A program made the position numbers and the translations under genes. The notes beneath the pieces are model-generated. The model saw nothing but the letters and a program-made list of their open reading frames with translations. It searched no databases and was not told where the DNA came from. 64,000 bases of DNA from Epithemia pelagica (Eukaryota > Bacillariophyta > Bacillariophyceae > Surirellales > Surirellaceae), in contig OX337232.1 in assembly GCA_946965045.2 (NCBI GenBank), positions 1,178,001-1,242,000 on the forward strand. The letters run 5' to 3'. Below, in pieces: positions 18,413 to 30,800 of the stretch. Position 1 is the first letter of the stretch. Each line of letters opens with the position of its first letter.

Positions 18413-19130
18413 TGTCTTTGGTCGACAGAGGCCATAGAATTCTCAATTGTCTCTTTTGGAAGAAGCATGTCACGTGCACGCATTCGCCCGCTGGGGATAT
18501 TTTACGAAGGACGGACTACCCCCTAGCGGGGGTGGTTTTGAGGTTGTAGTTTCTGTGAACCACCCCCATACTCCTACCTTTTTCCTGGCTCCAGTCGGCC
18601 GGCATAGCTCATTCCTTCCACCGCGATAACAACACGACAATCAAACTTTGTCGTTGCTGGTGACCTCCTACGGCCACCCCATCATGATCCGACCATCACA
18701 TGCTTCATATCGGTACCATGGCAGTGCATTGTGAGGGGCACAGTGCATGCGGGCCATTCTAGGAAATGACCAATACAGTGACGCTGTAATACGTTCTCGT
18801 GTCAAAAGATAATTGCGCTCTTTTGCTGACAATTCGACTTCAGCCCTTCCGTTTTTGCTTACCAGTCCTCAGTCCACGCGCCGGTCGATTCAGTGTGAAA
18901 GCCCTCCCCTCACGACATATATCTCACGAAAAATTATCAAAACTGAAAAGAGCAACGCGCCATCGGCATCGAGAAGAACGTGAAGAGAGCTTTGATTGCC
19001 AACGTTATACGCCCTGTTTCACAATCGGCTTGTATGGTGTGTTGTTACTTTGGCAGAGTTCCTCCCTGAGTAGTACAAACAAAAACCCAAGTGGCCGACA
19101 AGAGAGCACAGCGACATTTGGTTCAGAATC
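18413..19130. promoter_or_regulatory. Divergent promoter region between the transporter and a secreted-protein gene
   Basis: 718 bp between two head-to-head start codons. It contains a perfect 10-bp inverted repeat, GGGGGTGGTT (18528-18537) and AACCACCCCC (18558-18567), with a 20-nt loop. I see no other clear site. Confidence 0.4.
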
Positions 19131-21789
19131 ATGATGACAACAATGCCCGGTTTGGCCACCTCCAGACTTCTCTGGTTTTCTTTCTGCCTTTTGTTTTGTC
19201 GGATTCATGCCGCCCTGGAATATTCCGACTTGGAACGCCGACAAAGCACAACCACCATCACCACTTGCAATGAGCCCTATGAGCCCTTTGACTTTAGTTG
19301 CATTCCTGAAGCTCAGACCGTCAACGAATCCATCGCTCGGTACCAAGATCGTAAAAATTTGGTATTAGAGTGGTTTACCCAAAGCACACTTCCCTTCGAC
19401 TGCCAAGGTGTCGACTCGGACAATGATCCGACAACATACTGCCTCTTGGACACCCGGTCCGAAACCCGCCGTCTCTGTGATTGGACCATTGCCAATCTTA
19501 TTCTTGGCCGAAACGTTAGTGCTGCAGAAACCATTTTATTGAACTCTGAAACTATTCCATTTGGTATTACTGGATCCGGAGTGAGCAAGTTAGATCCCAA
19601 TGCTGTTTGCTATCGCAAGGGTGACTACGACTTTGCTCTCATCAACTTTTTGCATCTGGTCTATACATACCGCACCCAAGACCCTGCTTATCTCACCAAC
19701 CCAGCCTATTTGAAGATCGTCAACGAACTGCTTACTTTCTTTGGCAGTGAACATGACCAATACGTTGGTCTACAATGCAGGGTTTGGTGGTTTACTGTGA
19801 ATATAAGGTTTGAAGATACGGAGAATCACGTTGTCATGGAGGAGGTTGCACAGTATTTGACCAATCAACTCAAAGCGGAACTCGATTCACTCAGTGGTAT
19901 TTACAATGAAGGCCTCGACAATGAAGTCAATGATAACAACGCCTTCATGTTGGACTTCCTTGGCCAGTTCTTTACGGAGTATTTTGACGAATACAATTCT
20001 CGAAACTACCAAGGCTATACAATGTTGGCGTTGACGCTTCTCCGAGACCATGCACAAGACACCAGGGTTGTCACTGCCGCCACGATGCTAATGGATTTGG
20101 TTACAGGATGGTCAGCCATTCAAACAAATAAGGGACGTCGATACTCACCCTTTCGGAGACAAAACGAGTTTATCTTGGCCGACGAGATTGAAAAAACTCA
20201 GGGTTGGTTTGCTTGGGCAGGCGATGGCGGTACGTGACTGACAAAGTTTATTGTTGAGATGGTTTCTGTATAATTGTGGTTACTAACCAGAAACGGCGAT
20301 CCTAACGGTATCATCCTCTTCAACTTGTAGAAATGGAACGCCTGGCGATGACAATCGGCAATTACGGGTATCTGGAAGATGAAAACTAGGTGTTACCACT
20401 CAGCGTTGGAGACGGTCAGCGACACTTCATCTTGTATGCTGCCACAACAGACTACAACGTGGAACAGGTCCTTTTGGACTTGGCAATTGGCGGGGGTACC
20501 CCTCAGTTCTTTGTTGCGTCGCATGATACGATTGAAATCTATTACTCCTCTCCAAAATTTTTGTTATCGGCTGGAGGCGTCTATCAAGAAGGCCTTAATC
20601 TTGACTATCAAGGCGTTCCAAGGTTTTTGCGATCTACTGTCCAGAATCTCGTAAGCGGAAATGAATTCGACGGATGGGCACAACCCACTACGTTGGTTCC
20701 AACCGAGGAGTCTAGTGCCACATTCGCGATATGATTCAATTCGGGGGAAGCAAAACCCTTGAAGGTATGAACAATGGCTGTGTCGCACCGGCGTTTGCCT
20801 GTGGTATTTCACCCTATTTGGGCAACAAGGTTAATGCGGTGGAAGCAGCTGGATGTCGTAATTCAACACATGGCAATTGGACGTTCTTTGATTTTACCTC
20901 GACTGATTGCCCACTTCAGTATGGCTTTTATCTTGCTTTCTACAACCAGACATGCGATACCGACCGATGTTTGTCTGACTCACGTACAGGGACGTTTGGT
21001 CTTTTGGAAGTTATGGAATCTTCGCAATCCCTTTCATTCGATTCCTTTGTTGCTCATGTCAAGGAAAATAACCCAAGCGATTTCTTGTCGGAAGGAGTTC
21101 AAACTTACACCACAACTGCGGGCGACGTTATTGAGTTTGAAGTACATCCTTCCACTATGACGACTTCTTCGCTTGTTTCTCTCAACGGAGAACCGTTTGG
21201 AAGGGATACGAGAACTTGGCCCATGGTCCGAGGGAACGTGGTTCAGTCCACAACCCCTGGTCGTTTTACGTTTGATAGTCCTGATCTCGGCAAGCGGTTG
21301 ATTCTGGACATGACAAACCCTACCAATCCGGTGCGACTGTACAAAGACCTGCCTTCTCTCACGAAAGAGGGGGAAGTCGGATCAAAGATTATGGGAACCT
21401 TTTTTGATGACAGTGGAGTCGTATATCCTGGCTTGGGTATCGAGTTTATCGAGGTGACGTACTTCGCTGGCAAGTTACGGTTCATGAGAATTCAGTGGAG
21501 GGATCAACGCTTATCCGAGCACGGTGCTTCGTGGGGACTCACACCCGACAGGCTGGACTTGCTTGATGGCGACTTCATTGCAGAAGTTGGAATAGGATCA
21601 AGTACGAACAATGGGATTGATTACCTAAGTATCTCGACCCACTTCGGAAGCAGCCTTGTAGTCGGTTCAAGCACAAACCCAGAGACCTTTGCTTTAACAG
21701 ACGCTTCTGAGGAGATTGTTGCATTTTACGGGCACTCCAACCAAAATGGAATTTTTGGCCTTGGTGTGGTGTATACCACTGCTTTTTAG
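19131..21789 (+). pseudogene. Secreted protein with jacalin-like C-terminal domain, interrupted by a stop and a frameshift
   Basis: Seen: ATG at 19131; signal peptide (LLWFSFCLLFCRIHA); a helix-rich domain with ETRRLCDWTIANLILGRN and FEDTENHVVMEEVAQYL. An intron at 20230-20330 (GTACGT ... TTGTAG) joins in frame to EMERLAMTIGNYGYLEDEN. A TAG follows in frame (20387-20389), then the same frame resumes as VLPLSVGDGQRHFILYAATTDY. That frame stops at 20732-20734, and the protein continues in another frame as RDMIQFGGSKTLEG to 21789. The last 60 residues resemble a jacalin-type lectin edge (EEIVAFYGHSNQNGIFGLGVVY). Known: jacalin domains bind sugars. Inferred: a cell-surface or secreted carbohydrate-related protein of about 850 aa whose copy here is broken. 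No alternative acceptor I tested removes the TAG in frame. The helical part could be an alpha/alpha toroid; that is weak. Confidence 0.6.
20230..20330 (+). other. Intron of the secreted jacalin-like gene
   Basis: 101 nt, donor GTACGT, acceptor TTGTAG. Joining restores the flanking protein frame. Confidence 0.65.
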
Positions 21790-22071
21790 TGGTCATTGTG
21801 ATTATGATCTAACAAACAGACCGTACTTGGTGAGAAGATAGTGATTGATAGCAAAACTTTCCAATCGGCCTATCGTTAGGCAATTGGTTGATATAGCGAA
21901 ATCTTTTTTCTTTCGACGCTAGACAAGGCGCTCTTTTTCACACTCACCTGCTGATTGGTTGACCTTGATTGGTTGGTAGAAAGGATCTCGAGAATGAGTA
22001 TGTTGGTTGTGGTTGGAGATCATCTCCTCCTCCTCTTCCTCTTTTGGGAGATGACACATTTGCGTGTGAGT

Positions 22072-24150
22072 TTAGGTCCAGGGCAACCAATTGGGATGCA
22101 TCACAATACCCAACACATTGTACAAGATACAATATCCTACCAGCAGCTCTCCCCAATTCATGGGCCACCACACCAATCGAATCTCTGGCGTTTTCTGATT
22201 GTTGTTGTCATCTTTCCCATCCCGCAGTCGTTGTGACGATGACATGTCGTCTACCAACCGATCCATGTACCAATACAAGACCGGACAAGAACTACAGAGT
22301 AACCGTGTTGCAATTTGAACATGAGCCGTGGTCAAGGTTAGCAGGGCGGACACAGCCAAGACTGCATACAAGGCCAATACGTCCTCAGACAAGGAGCAGT
22401 GTCTTGGCAACGACAACATCATCGAGGATGACGACGACCTGTCCTTGTCGTTTGGGGAACGGGATGAGACATGGAAGGTAGTCGGCGGTGGGGGATCGGC
22501 CGCCGCCGCACGGAGTGCCGTGACGGTCCAGAGCACAAGTTTTCGGGGAACAGACCAACACCATGAGGTGGACGACGAGTGTCTCCTCCAGTCGGGATCG
22601 TCGTCATTCTTTTTTGTCAAGTCCACGAAGGTTCGTTTCCAGCTCGTGACAATCCAGGCCCAGGCGGCGGCTCCCGACAAGACATGAATGGGAGTGGCCA
22701 AGAGGAAATTGGGTACTTGTTGCCATTGGTAATATCGAAACCATCCCACATTCCAATACTTTGCTTGAATGTAGGGATAGAGATAAAAGAATTCACTACG
22801 ACACCAGTCCGGAACGGCTTCGTCGTCGTCCGCAATGTGATTGGAACAATGTGCGGCCACGGCCACGGTATTGTGCCAAACAAGTGGAAGGGCCAGCACA
22901 ACCATGGCTAGAGTGTAGCACAGTATTCGACCCCAAACGGCATACCAGGACAAGAATGGTTGAATGATTTGTCCGAATCCATACAGGAGGAAGAAGCCTG
23001 CATACACTATTCCATTCGAACGACTGGAACAGGCCACCGTCCAGAGAGTGGCACCAAGCCACCACAGTAGATTCTTTTTCATGGGCGGAGCATGATGTTG
23101 ACGTGATTCCCAAATCATCCATGTTCCGGTAAAGACCAGAGCGGCAAAGAGGGATTCCGAGTAGGCTGCCACAAAAAAGACAGCGGCTGGATTCATGGCA
23201 AACAAGAGTGATACTCGGGTGGCCCATTGTCGAGCCACTCTGGGCGATTCATTCTTTTGGATTGCGTGCGCATGTGTGAACTGATACAAACTGTAGAGTG
23301 CGACACAGAAACAGCAGGTATTGAGGACCCATGCCGACAAAACCAAGACACCTTCGCAAGTAATGGGAAGAATGAACGGGGGAAATAGCCACAGTAGACA
23401 AAGCGCCACGAGTTGAATGCAATAGGGATACAAGGGAAAGAAGGCATGGGCCATTTCCGATTCCATAAAGGCATCTGGTTGTTGTTGTTGTTGTGTATCT
23501 GTAGCAGTGTCAGATTCACGGTTTGGCACACGCAATTGAGGTCTTAGGGCTAGTCGAAGAAATCGAGCAGAATCCCATCTTGTCAAGGGTGTCAAGAAGA
23601 AGGGATAAATGGTCGTTTGCAAGTAGTTCTCTTTTTCATTCTGTTCGTCATCATCACAGTGCCGTCGTCGCGGAATCCAAAAGGAGGGCGAATCACCATC
23701 CGAATCTTCTCGATCCAGTCCGTCCTTCCAGGTACATGTCAATCCACAGTCACAAAATGTTCCACGCTCGGCAAAACAAAACGGAGATGCATCGGAAACA
23801 CCATTGCCATGGCTTCGTTGTGGTTGGTTTCTCGTCGTTGTCCTGAGGTGGAATTGGACCACATCATCTCCTGGATACACCCAGTGTGAAGGAATGAGAG
23901 CACATGAGCAAGCCATGAGCAACGTGATGACCATTCGTCCCATGAAACCTGCTTGCCATACAATCGCATGGATGTTGCTGCTACTGGGTTGTTGTGGCTC
24001 GAACCAATCCACGGCCTGATCCAACCAATGCATCACCCTCCAACGGCAAATTATGGTTCGTCCATGATAGTGCGGGCCCTCGCCTTGTTGTTTGTTGGGA
24101 ACTGGAGTTCTGGCCGTATTCGTCATGGATGTTGACCTTTTTGTCGTCAT
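22072..24150 (-). CDS. PIGV: GPI mannosyltransferase 2 (PIG-V), 692 aa
   Basis: Seen: the luminal catalytic-region pattern LTRWDSARFLRLA near residue 190, AFFPLYPYCIQL near 236 and AMNPAAVFFVAAYSESLFAALVF near 315, many hydrophobic segments, and a C-terminal VQIATRLLCSSCPVLYWYMDR. Known: PIG-V/Gpi18 adds the second mannose to the GPI anchor precursor in the endoplasmic reticulum. WD..F, FFPLYP and NP...SAAYSES are its signature motifs. It is longer than the usual about 490 aa because of low-complexity hydrophilic inserts (residues about 100-180 and a DD/PPP-rich stretch near 550). Start ATG at 24150; a second ATG at 24126 is possible. No intron needed. Gene order gives no functional link to its neighbours. 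Confidence 0.87.
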   Translation of the reverse strand: MTTKRSTSMTNTARTPVPNKQQGEGPHYHGRTIICRWRVMHWLDQAVDWFEPQQPSSSNIHAIVWQAGFMGRMVITLLMACSCALIPSHWVYPGDDVVQFHLRTTTRNQPQRSHGNGVSDASPFCFAERGTFCDCGLTCTWKDGLDREDSDGDSPSFWIPRRRHCDDDEQNEKENYLQTTIYPFFLTPLTRWDSARFLRLALRPQLRVPNRESDTATDTQQQQQPDAFMESEMAHAFFPLYPYCIQLVALCLLWLFPPFILPITCEGVLVLSAWVLNTCCFCVALYSLYQFTHAHAIQKNESPRVARQWATRVSLLFAMNPAAVFFVAAYSESLFAALVFTGTWMIWESRQHHAPPMKKNLLWWLGATLWTVACSSRSNGIVYAGFFLLYGFGQIIQPFLSWYAVWGRILCYTLAMVVLALPLVWHNTVAVAAHCSNHIADDDEAVPDWCRSEFFYLYPYIQAKYWNVGWFRYYQWQQVPNFLLATPIHVLSGAAAWAWIVTSWKRTFVDLTKKNDDDPDWRRHSSSTSWCWSVPRKLVLWTVTALRAAAADPPPPTTFHVSSRSPNDKDRSSSSSMMLSLPRHCSLSEDVLALYAVLAVSALLTLTTAHVQIATRLLCSSCPVLYWYMDRLVDDMSSSQRLRDGKDDNNNQKTPEIRLVWWPMNWGELLVGYCILYNVLGIVMHPNWLPWT

Positions 24151-24824
24151 GCGGTCGTCATTGGTGTTGCCTCTCGGATTTGCAGCATCAAATTAAGTCG
24201 TCTTTAAGTCGTCTCTGGATCGCTTAATAGTGGAACGATATTTTCAAAAAGCACTTTTTTGCTCCACTTGGTTGGGGATTGGGAACAACAACAGAAAATG
24301 GTAAACGGTGGTCTCATGCCCCTTCTGGTGATGGTGAGCATGAAAGTCAACAAGATGAAAACCAACGATTCTCCACTGGACCCTGTTGGGGGGAGCAACT
24401 TGAAAGGATGAACCAGGAAAGCTGAGACTGTGGAAATTGTCTTGCGTGTAGTGTCGCAAGAAAACGAAGGCCGGGACCCGAAAGCCTCGTTTCTGAGCAA
24501 TCCAGTCCGGAAGACATCTGAATTGGATACCCAAGGGAACAAACTCGTCAGGAAAAAACCAACAGTTCCCCTGCGAAAGTCGGTAGACCGTGATTCATCA
24601 TGCTGTAAATTCCATGGCCAGTAGCACCCGTCTCAACCATGGCCAGAAAGAGGAAAGAAAAGGAGAAACGGAATCCTGGATATAGATTATACAAGAAACA
24701 TTAATTAAATCACATTTGTTTCTAGAGCTTTGCGCAACACTGCGTCAATTTGCCAAGTGTTTTGACACAGTGGAGTCGAGGTACATTTTTCATTCGTCAG
24801 ATTTGGACAAACAAAAACACATCA
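24151..24824. other. Intergenic, PIG-V promoter side and 3' flank of the LRR gene
   Basis: 674 bp. Overlapping open frames on the minus strand (24204-24542) are aromatic- and His-rich and match nothing I know. AT-rich sequence (ATTAATTAAATCAC) near 24700 may be the 3' end signal region of the LRR gene or nothing. Confidence 0.35.
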
Positions 24825-27800
24825 CTATTCTTGGATGCAGGGATTCGTACAGCAGGGAGTGTTACCAATAGTGGGTGCCTCGACACACAAAGGACAATCT
24901 GCCACAAATTCATTCAGGAACCCTTGGCGCAACAAGCAGAGACGGGGTGGTATTTGCCCTTCCAAACGATTGTTTTCGATTGTAAGAGTTTCAAGACTGC
25001 CATATGTGCCCCATTCCGATGGAATTGTTCCTGTGAATAAGTTGTCGCTGAAAAACATCCTTTGTATTCCTTCACTACCGGCCCCAATCTCTGCGGGTAA
25101 TGTTCCGGTGAATTGGCAGCTCGTGGCTGAAAAGTTAATCAAGGTTGACAACGAAGACAAAAATGATGGAAGGGGACCACCAAAGTTGTTCATGTCGACC
25201 CACGAAATTTCTGTACCCAAACAAGAAAAGAAAGTTGAGGGACCCGATTGGTTCCATTTCCGAGACACACACAAAAGTGACAACGTACCAATTGACGTCA
25301 TTTGTTCCATAAAATCGATGCTTCCAGTCATACCGCAGTTTCTGATGTAGAGGAACCTTAAAGAAGGAAGGTCTCCAATTGTGACTGGGATTTCAGAATT
25401 GTAAAAGTTGGCCTCAATGTCAATAAACGCTAGGAGCTGGAATGAGGAAAGGAGAAGAAGGATCAATTGCTTTCGTGAAGGTGACGTACCTAGGGCAGTC
25501 ATATCCGCTTGAAACGCAGTCTCATTCAAAGGACCTGTATATAAAGTCCTTGCGGCACCATATGCGACGAGTTCTTTCAGGTTACCGATATCTGTAGGGA
25601 CACCCTCATGCGAAATAAAGTTTGCATCGTCATAACGAAGATCAGCAAGCTTTGTAAGTTGGCCCAAAACGGTGCTGTACTCGGGTGTAGCAAAACTGTA
25701 CGCCCTACCAAGATCAAGTACACGGAGAGATTCCTTGAATCGCACAAGTTCAGGAGGCACAGTTCCCGTTAGAGCATTGTTGAACTGTAAAAGAGTCGAC
25801 TGTTAGCTTGATGGACTTCAATTAAAATGACAATATACTATGCAGAGCAAACATACCATGTCAATTATGTCAATTCGGTTCGTGGTGGGATCACATCGTA
25901 GCCTTGCCCAGGTGCACTCGTCCGTATCCGTCAACCACCCAGTAGACTGAATCCAATTTGTATTGTTTCCTTCCCCAAACGCGAGATCAGTGAAAAATGT
26001 TTGAACTCCGTATGTTGCGTAGTACAGACACGCTAGCACCCACCGTTGAGCAATCTGTTCTTGCGACATACCAGTCCTGTCGGACTGACACAACCATTCC
26101 AGAGCCTGATTTTGGTACGAGTTTGGGTCGGTGAAATCATCAGCTCCGTTGAGGGATACTTCATTTATGATGAAATCAATTACAGTACATGGGGTTGGAA
26201 CCGGGGTAGGGGGATCTGTCAAAGGTAGGTTGGTGATAATCACAGGTGAGTCACTATTTCACACGAACGCAGCCATTGCTGATGAAACAAACGGATTTAC
26301 CTGTGCTTGGAGCTTGGGAAGGAACTTCTGATGGAATCGTAGATGGGAGACGTGTTGGGAACGATGAAGGAAGTTGTGTAGGAATGGTGGTAGGGCTAGC
26401 AGAGAGGGACATTGACGGGATTTGGGTCTGGGATGGCGAATCCGACGGTGACTCCGTAGGGACATGAGTCGGGAAGGCCGAAGGAACAAATGTCGGAGGT
26501 CTTGTTGGGGTCTCAGATGGTGTTGTTGACGGCGTCTCCGACGGTGATCCCGACGGTTCGTTGGATGGGCTCTGTGATGGCATATCTGACGGTGGATCGG
26601 TAGGGGTAAGTGTTGGGAATGCCGAAGGAACAAATGTCGGGGATCTTGTTGGAGTCTCAGATGGTGTTGTTGATGGGCTTTCCGATGGTGATCCCGATGG
26701 TATGTAAGATGGGCTCTGGGACGGCGAATCTGACGGTGGATCGGTTGGGGCAACTGTCGGGAAGGCTGAAGGAACAAATGTCGGGACTCTTGTTGGGCTC
26801 TCAGATGGTGTTGTTGATGGGCTCTTCGATGGTGACTCCGAAGGTACGTTAGTTGGGGGTGTTGTTCTTGGAGTGTTTGTAGGATTTCGGGATGGCGAGT
26901 CGGAAGGCAGGGAAGTGGGATACGAGGAAGGAGAGGTCGTAGGGGCTTGCGAAGACGGTTGCGATGATGGGACGCCAGAGGGATGCTCTGTGGGGCCGAC
27001 AGAAGGTGATGTTGAAGGTATTTCAGACGGCGGGTTTGTCGGACCAACCGTCGGACGAAGGCTTGTCGGCCTAGTCGATGGAGTCGTAGACGGAAGAGAT
27101 GAAGGTTGTGCTGAGGGGGCTTCAGTGGGTTGTTTCGTGGGATCCTTTGTTGGAGTCGAAGACGGTCCAGACGATGGGATAAAAGTGGGGAATGAGGAAG
27201 GGCTCACCGAGAATGCTTCAGTTGGAAAAACTGATGGTTCAAAGCTCGGTTGATTGGAAGGGAAAATCCCTTGAGTTGGAAGAAATGACGGTTGAATAGA
27301 GGGAGGAAAAGATGATTCGTCGGAGGCGACAGACGTCGGCGAAACGGACGGTAGTTGAGAGGGACTCAATGAGGGAAGTGTTGAAGGAGTCCACGAGGGT
27401 CCTCTTGATGGCACAACCGAAGGTGACTGAGACGGTAGTGCTGTTGGATGATGTGATGGCGTTGAGCTCGGTGTTGAAGATGGTACATGACTTGGATCTA
27501 CTGATGCTGTTACCGAAGGTGACGATGACGGTGCCAAGGAAGGTCCATTATCAGATGGAGTGATGGACGGAGTGCTAGATGGAATTTGCGATGGCTTGGA
27601 ACTTGGCCATGTCGATGGTTCTGATGACGGAGAATTCGATGAAGTCAGTGATGGGAGATCCGAAGGAGTTTCGGATGGCACCGAAGAAGGCGAACCATTG
27701 GGAGTAACAGAGGGCACTGATGTATTACTCGATGGTCCATGGGTAGGAATCGCCGATGGATATTCAGAAGGAAAAGCTGATGGTTCTTGTGTCAAGCGGA

Positions 27801-30800
27801 CAGAAGGAGAAGTGCTTGGGGACAAAGATGGAGTTGATGATGTTGGTGGCGAAGACCTTTCATCAGACGGAGCCTGCGAAGGCATTGAAGTTGGCTGTTC
27901 CGATGGAACACTGGACAGTCTCAAAGATGGGTAAGAAGAGGGCACATTTGAAGGAATCTCGGATGGAGTGTCAGATGGATTCGAAGATGGTGTGCTACTT
28001 GAGGTAATCGATGGTTGCATTGATGGAGTCCACGATGGCCCACCTGACGGGCTTGATGACGGAGTTTGCGATGGTCTAGTCGAAGGGGGATCACTTGAGG
28101 GTGTGTGTGATGGAACCTCCGACGGTCCGTTAGAAGGAATAATAGAAGGTGAGCTTGATGGTTCATTGGTAGGTGAAATGGAAGGACGACTACTGGGGGA
28201 GTTTGATGGTTCACTGGAAGGATCATGGGTCGGATTCATTGAAGGTATCGATGATGGTCCACTCGACGGCCCGGACGAATGCGTTTCAGATGGTGTTTCT
28301 GTTGGCCACTCTGATGGTCGTTCCGAAGGCATAGACGACGGAATTTGCGACGGCACAAAACTTGGTTGTAATGAGGGTGCATCTGACGGTGATTGGATGG
28401 GTTGGTGCAAGGGAGTCAAAGAAGGTTGTTTCGATGGCCTTAGTGAAGGTTCGGACGACGGGGAATGCGAAGGTCGTAGTGAAGGACGCAAAGAAGGATT
28501 TGCCGACGGTCTCGAAGATGGAGATGCAGTAGGCAAGGATGATGGACGCGCAGACGGTATTCCAGAAGGATTGGACGACGGTGAACGTGATGGCTCCGTC
28601 GACGGAAAGTTCGATGGACGCACAGATGGTGTATCCGAAGGCATCGAAGATGGCGAATGGGATGGTTCCATCGACGGAGAGTTGGATGGTCGCAGCGACG
28701 GACGCGCAGACGGCTCCTCCGATGGACTAGCCGACGGCACCTTAGAGGGAGAAGAACTCGGAGCCTTCGATGGTTCAATGGTGGGTTGATTCGACGGAAG
28801 TTGAGTGGGTGTCGACGAAGGAATACTTGAAGGAGTCTCCGATGGTTCACTTGATGGCCTTGACGACGGTGTATTCGAAGGCAAAGAAGATGGCGAATGG
28901 GATGGTTCCATCGACGGAGAGTTGGATGGTCGCAGCGACGGACGCGCAGACGGCTCCTCCGATGGACTAGCCGACGGCACCTTAGAGGGAGAAGAACTCG
29001 GAGCCTTCGATGGTTCAATGGTGGGTTGATTCGACGGAAGTTGAGTGGGTGTCGACGAAGGAATACTTGAAGGAGTCTCCGATGGTTCACTTGATGGCCT
29101 TGACGACGGTGTATTCGAAGGCAAAGAAGATGGCGAATGGGATGGTTCCATCGACGGAGAGTTGGATGGTCGCAGCGACGGACGCGCAGACGGCTCCTCC
29201 GATGGACTAGCCGACGGTACCTTGGAGGGAGAAGAACTCGGAGCCTTCGATGGTTCAATGGTGGGTTGATTCGACGGAAGCTGAGTGGGTGTCGACGAAG
29301 GAATACTTGAAGGAGTCTCCGATGGTTCACTTGATGGCCTTGACGACGGTGTATTCGAAGGCATCGAAGATGGCGAATGGGATGGTTCCATCGACGGAGA
29401 GTTGGATGGTCGCAGCGACGGACGCGCAGACGGCTCCTCCGATGGACTAGCCGACGGTACCTTAGAGGGAGAAGAACTCGGAGCCTTCGATGGTTCAATG
29501 GTGGGTTGATTCGACGGAAGTTGAGTGGGTGTCGACGAAGGAATACTTGAAGGAGTCTCCGATGGTTCACTTGATGGCCTTGACGACGGTGTATTCGAAG
29601 GCAAAGAAGATGGCGAATGGGATGGTTCCATCGATGGAGAGTTGGATGGTCGCAGCGACGGATGCGCAGACGGCTCCTCCGATGGACTAGCCGACGGTAC
29701 CTTGGAGGGAGAAGAACTAGGTGACGTCGATGGTTCAACGGTGGGTTGATTCGACGGAAGCTGAGTGGGCATTGACGAAGGAATACTTGAATGAGTCTCC
29801 GATGGTTCACTTGATGGCCTTGACGACGGTGTATTCGAAGGCAAAGAAGATGGCGAATGGGATGGTTCCATCGACGGAGAGTTGGATGGTCGCAGCGATG
29901 GACGCGCAGACGGCTCCTCCGATGGACTAGCCGACGGTACCTTAGAGGGAGAAGAACTTGGTGACGTCGATGGTTCAATGGTTGGTTGATTCGACGGAAG
30001 CTGAGTGGGCACCGACGAAGGAATACTTGAAGTAGTCTCCGATGGTTCACTTGATGGCCTTGACGAAGGCGATTCAGTAGGGTGTCCAGAGGGTTGAATC
30101 GAGGGCACGGAGGAGGGAAATTCTGATGGTTCAGAGCTTGGCTGTAACGAAGGGGTTTGTGACGGCGAATTTGAAGGCGATAGAGAGGGTTGATCAGTCG
30201 GGGCGAGTGTCGGCTCCTGCGATGGCGCTTCAGATGGCATTGTAGATGGCGAAGCGGACGGTTCCGTCGAAGGAGGGCTTGATGGTCGTAGCGACGGACG
30301 CGTCGAAGGTGCACGGGATGGCTCTTCTGATGGAGTAACAGACGGGATCTTAGATGGAGAAGTACTAGGGGACTTGGATGGAAAACTAGAAGGTTCAGTC
30401 GAAGGAGTTGTTGACGGTGTCCCAGATGGTACTCTAGATGGTTCCGACGATGGTCTTTCAGATGGCGATTTTGTTGGGTGTTCAGATGGCAAATCGGTCG
30501 GTGTCAGGGTCGGTTCATCAGATGGATTCTGCGACGGCTTTGACGAAGGTCCACTCGAAGGTTCAGACGAAGGAGAATTTGAAGGGTCCATTGATGGGAA
30601 CGATGAAGGCTTCATCGTAGGATTTGAAGTCGGAACGGCCGTTGGTACATTAGTTGGCTTTGTGGTTGGTTTAGGAGAAGGACGGTCAGAAGGTGTTGTT
30701 GATGGTGAGAAAGAAGGATCTTCGCTTGGCTTTGAAGATGGACTGTTCGACGGTTGTGATGAAGGGATTGGTGATGGCTTATCGGTAGGTGCCTTGGAAC

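Noticed and set aside
24204-24542. Overlapping minus-strand frames upstream of PIG-V
   Set aside because: Odd aromatic/His-rich composition, stops just upstream and no recognisable domain.
27968-29930. Long plus-strand frames rich in Asp-Gly (DGxxDG) opposite the LRR stalk
   Set aside because: They are the antisense reading of P-S-x-x repeats, and the 12-bp periodicity keeps stops out of the opposite frames. No independent start, signal or motif.
28440-30314. 624-codon Arg/His-rich minus-strand frame
   Set aside because: Out-of-frame shadow of the same repeat array as the stalk coding frame; the in-frame protein explains the region.
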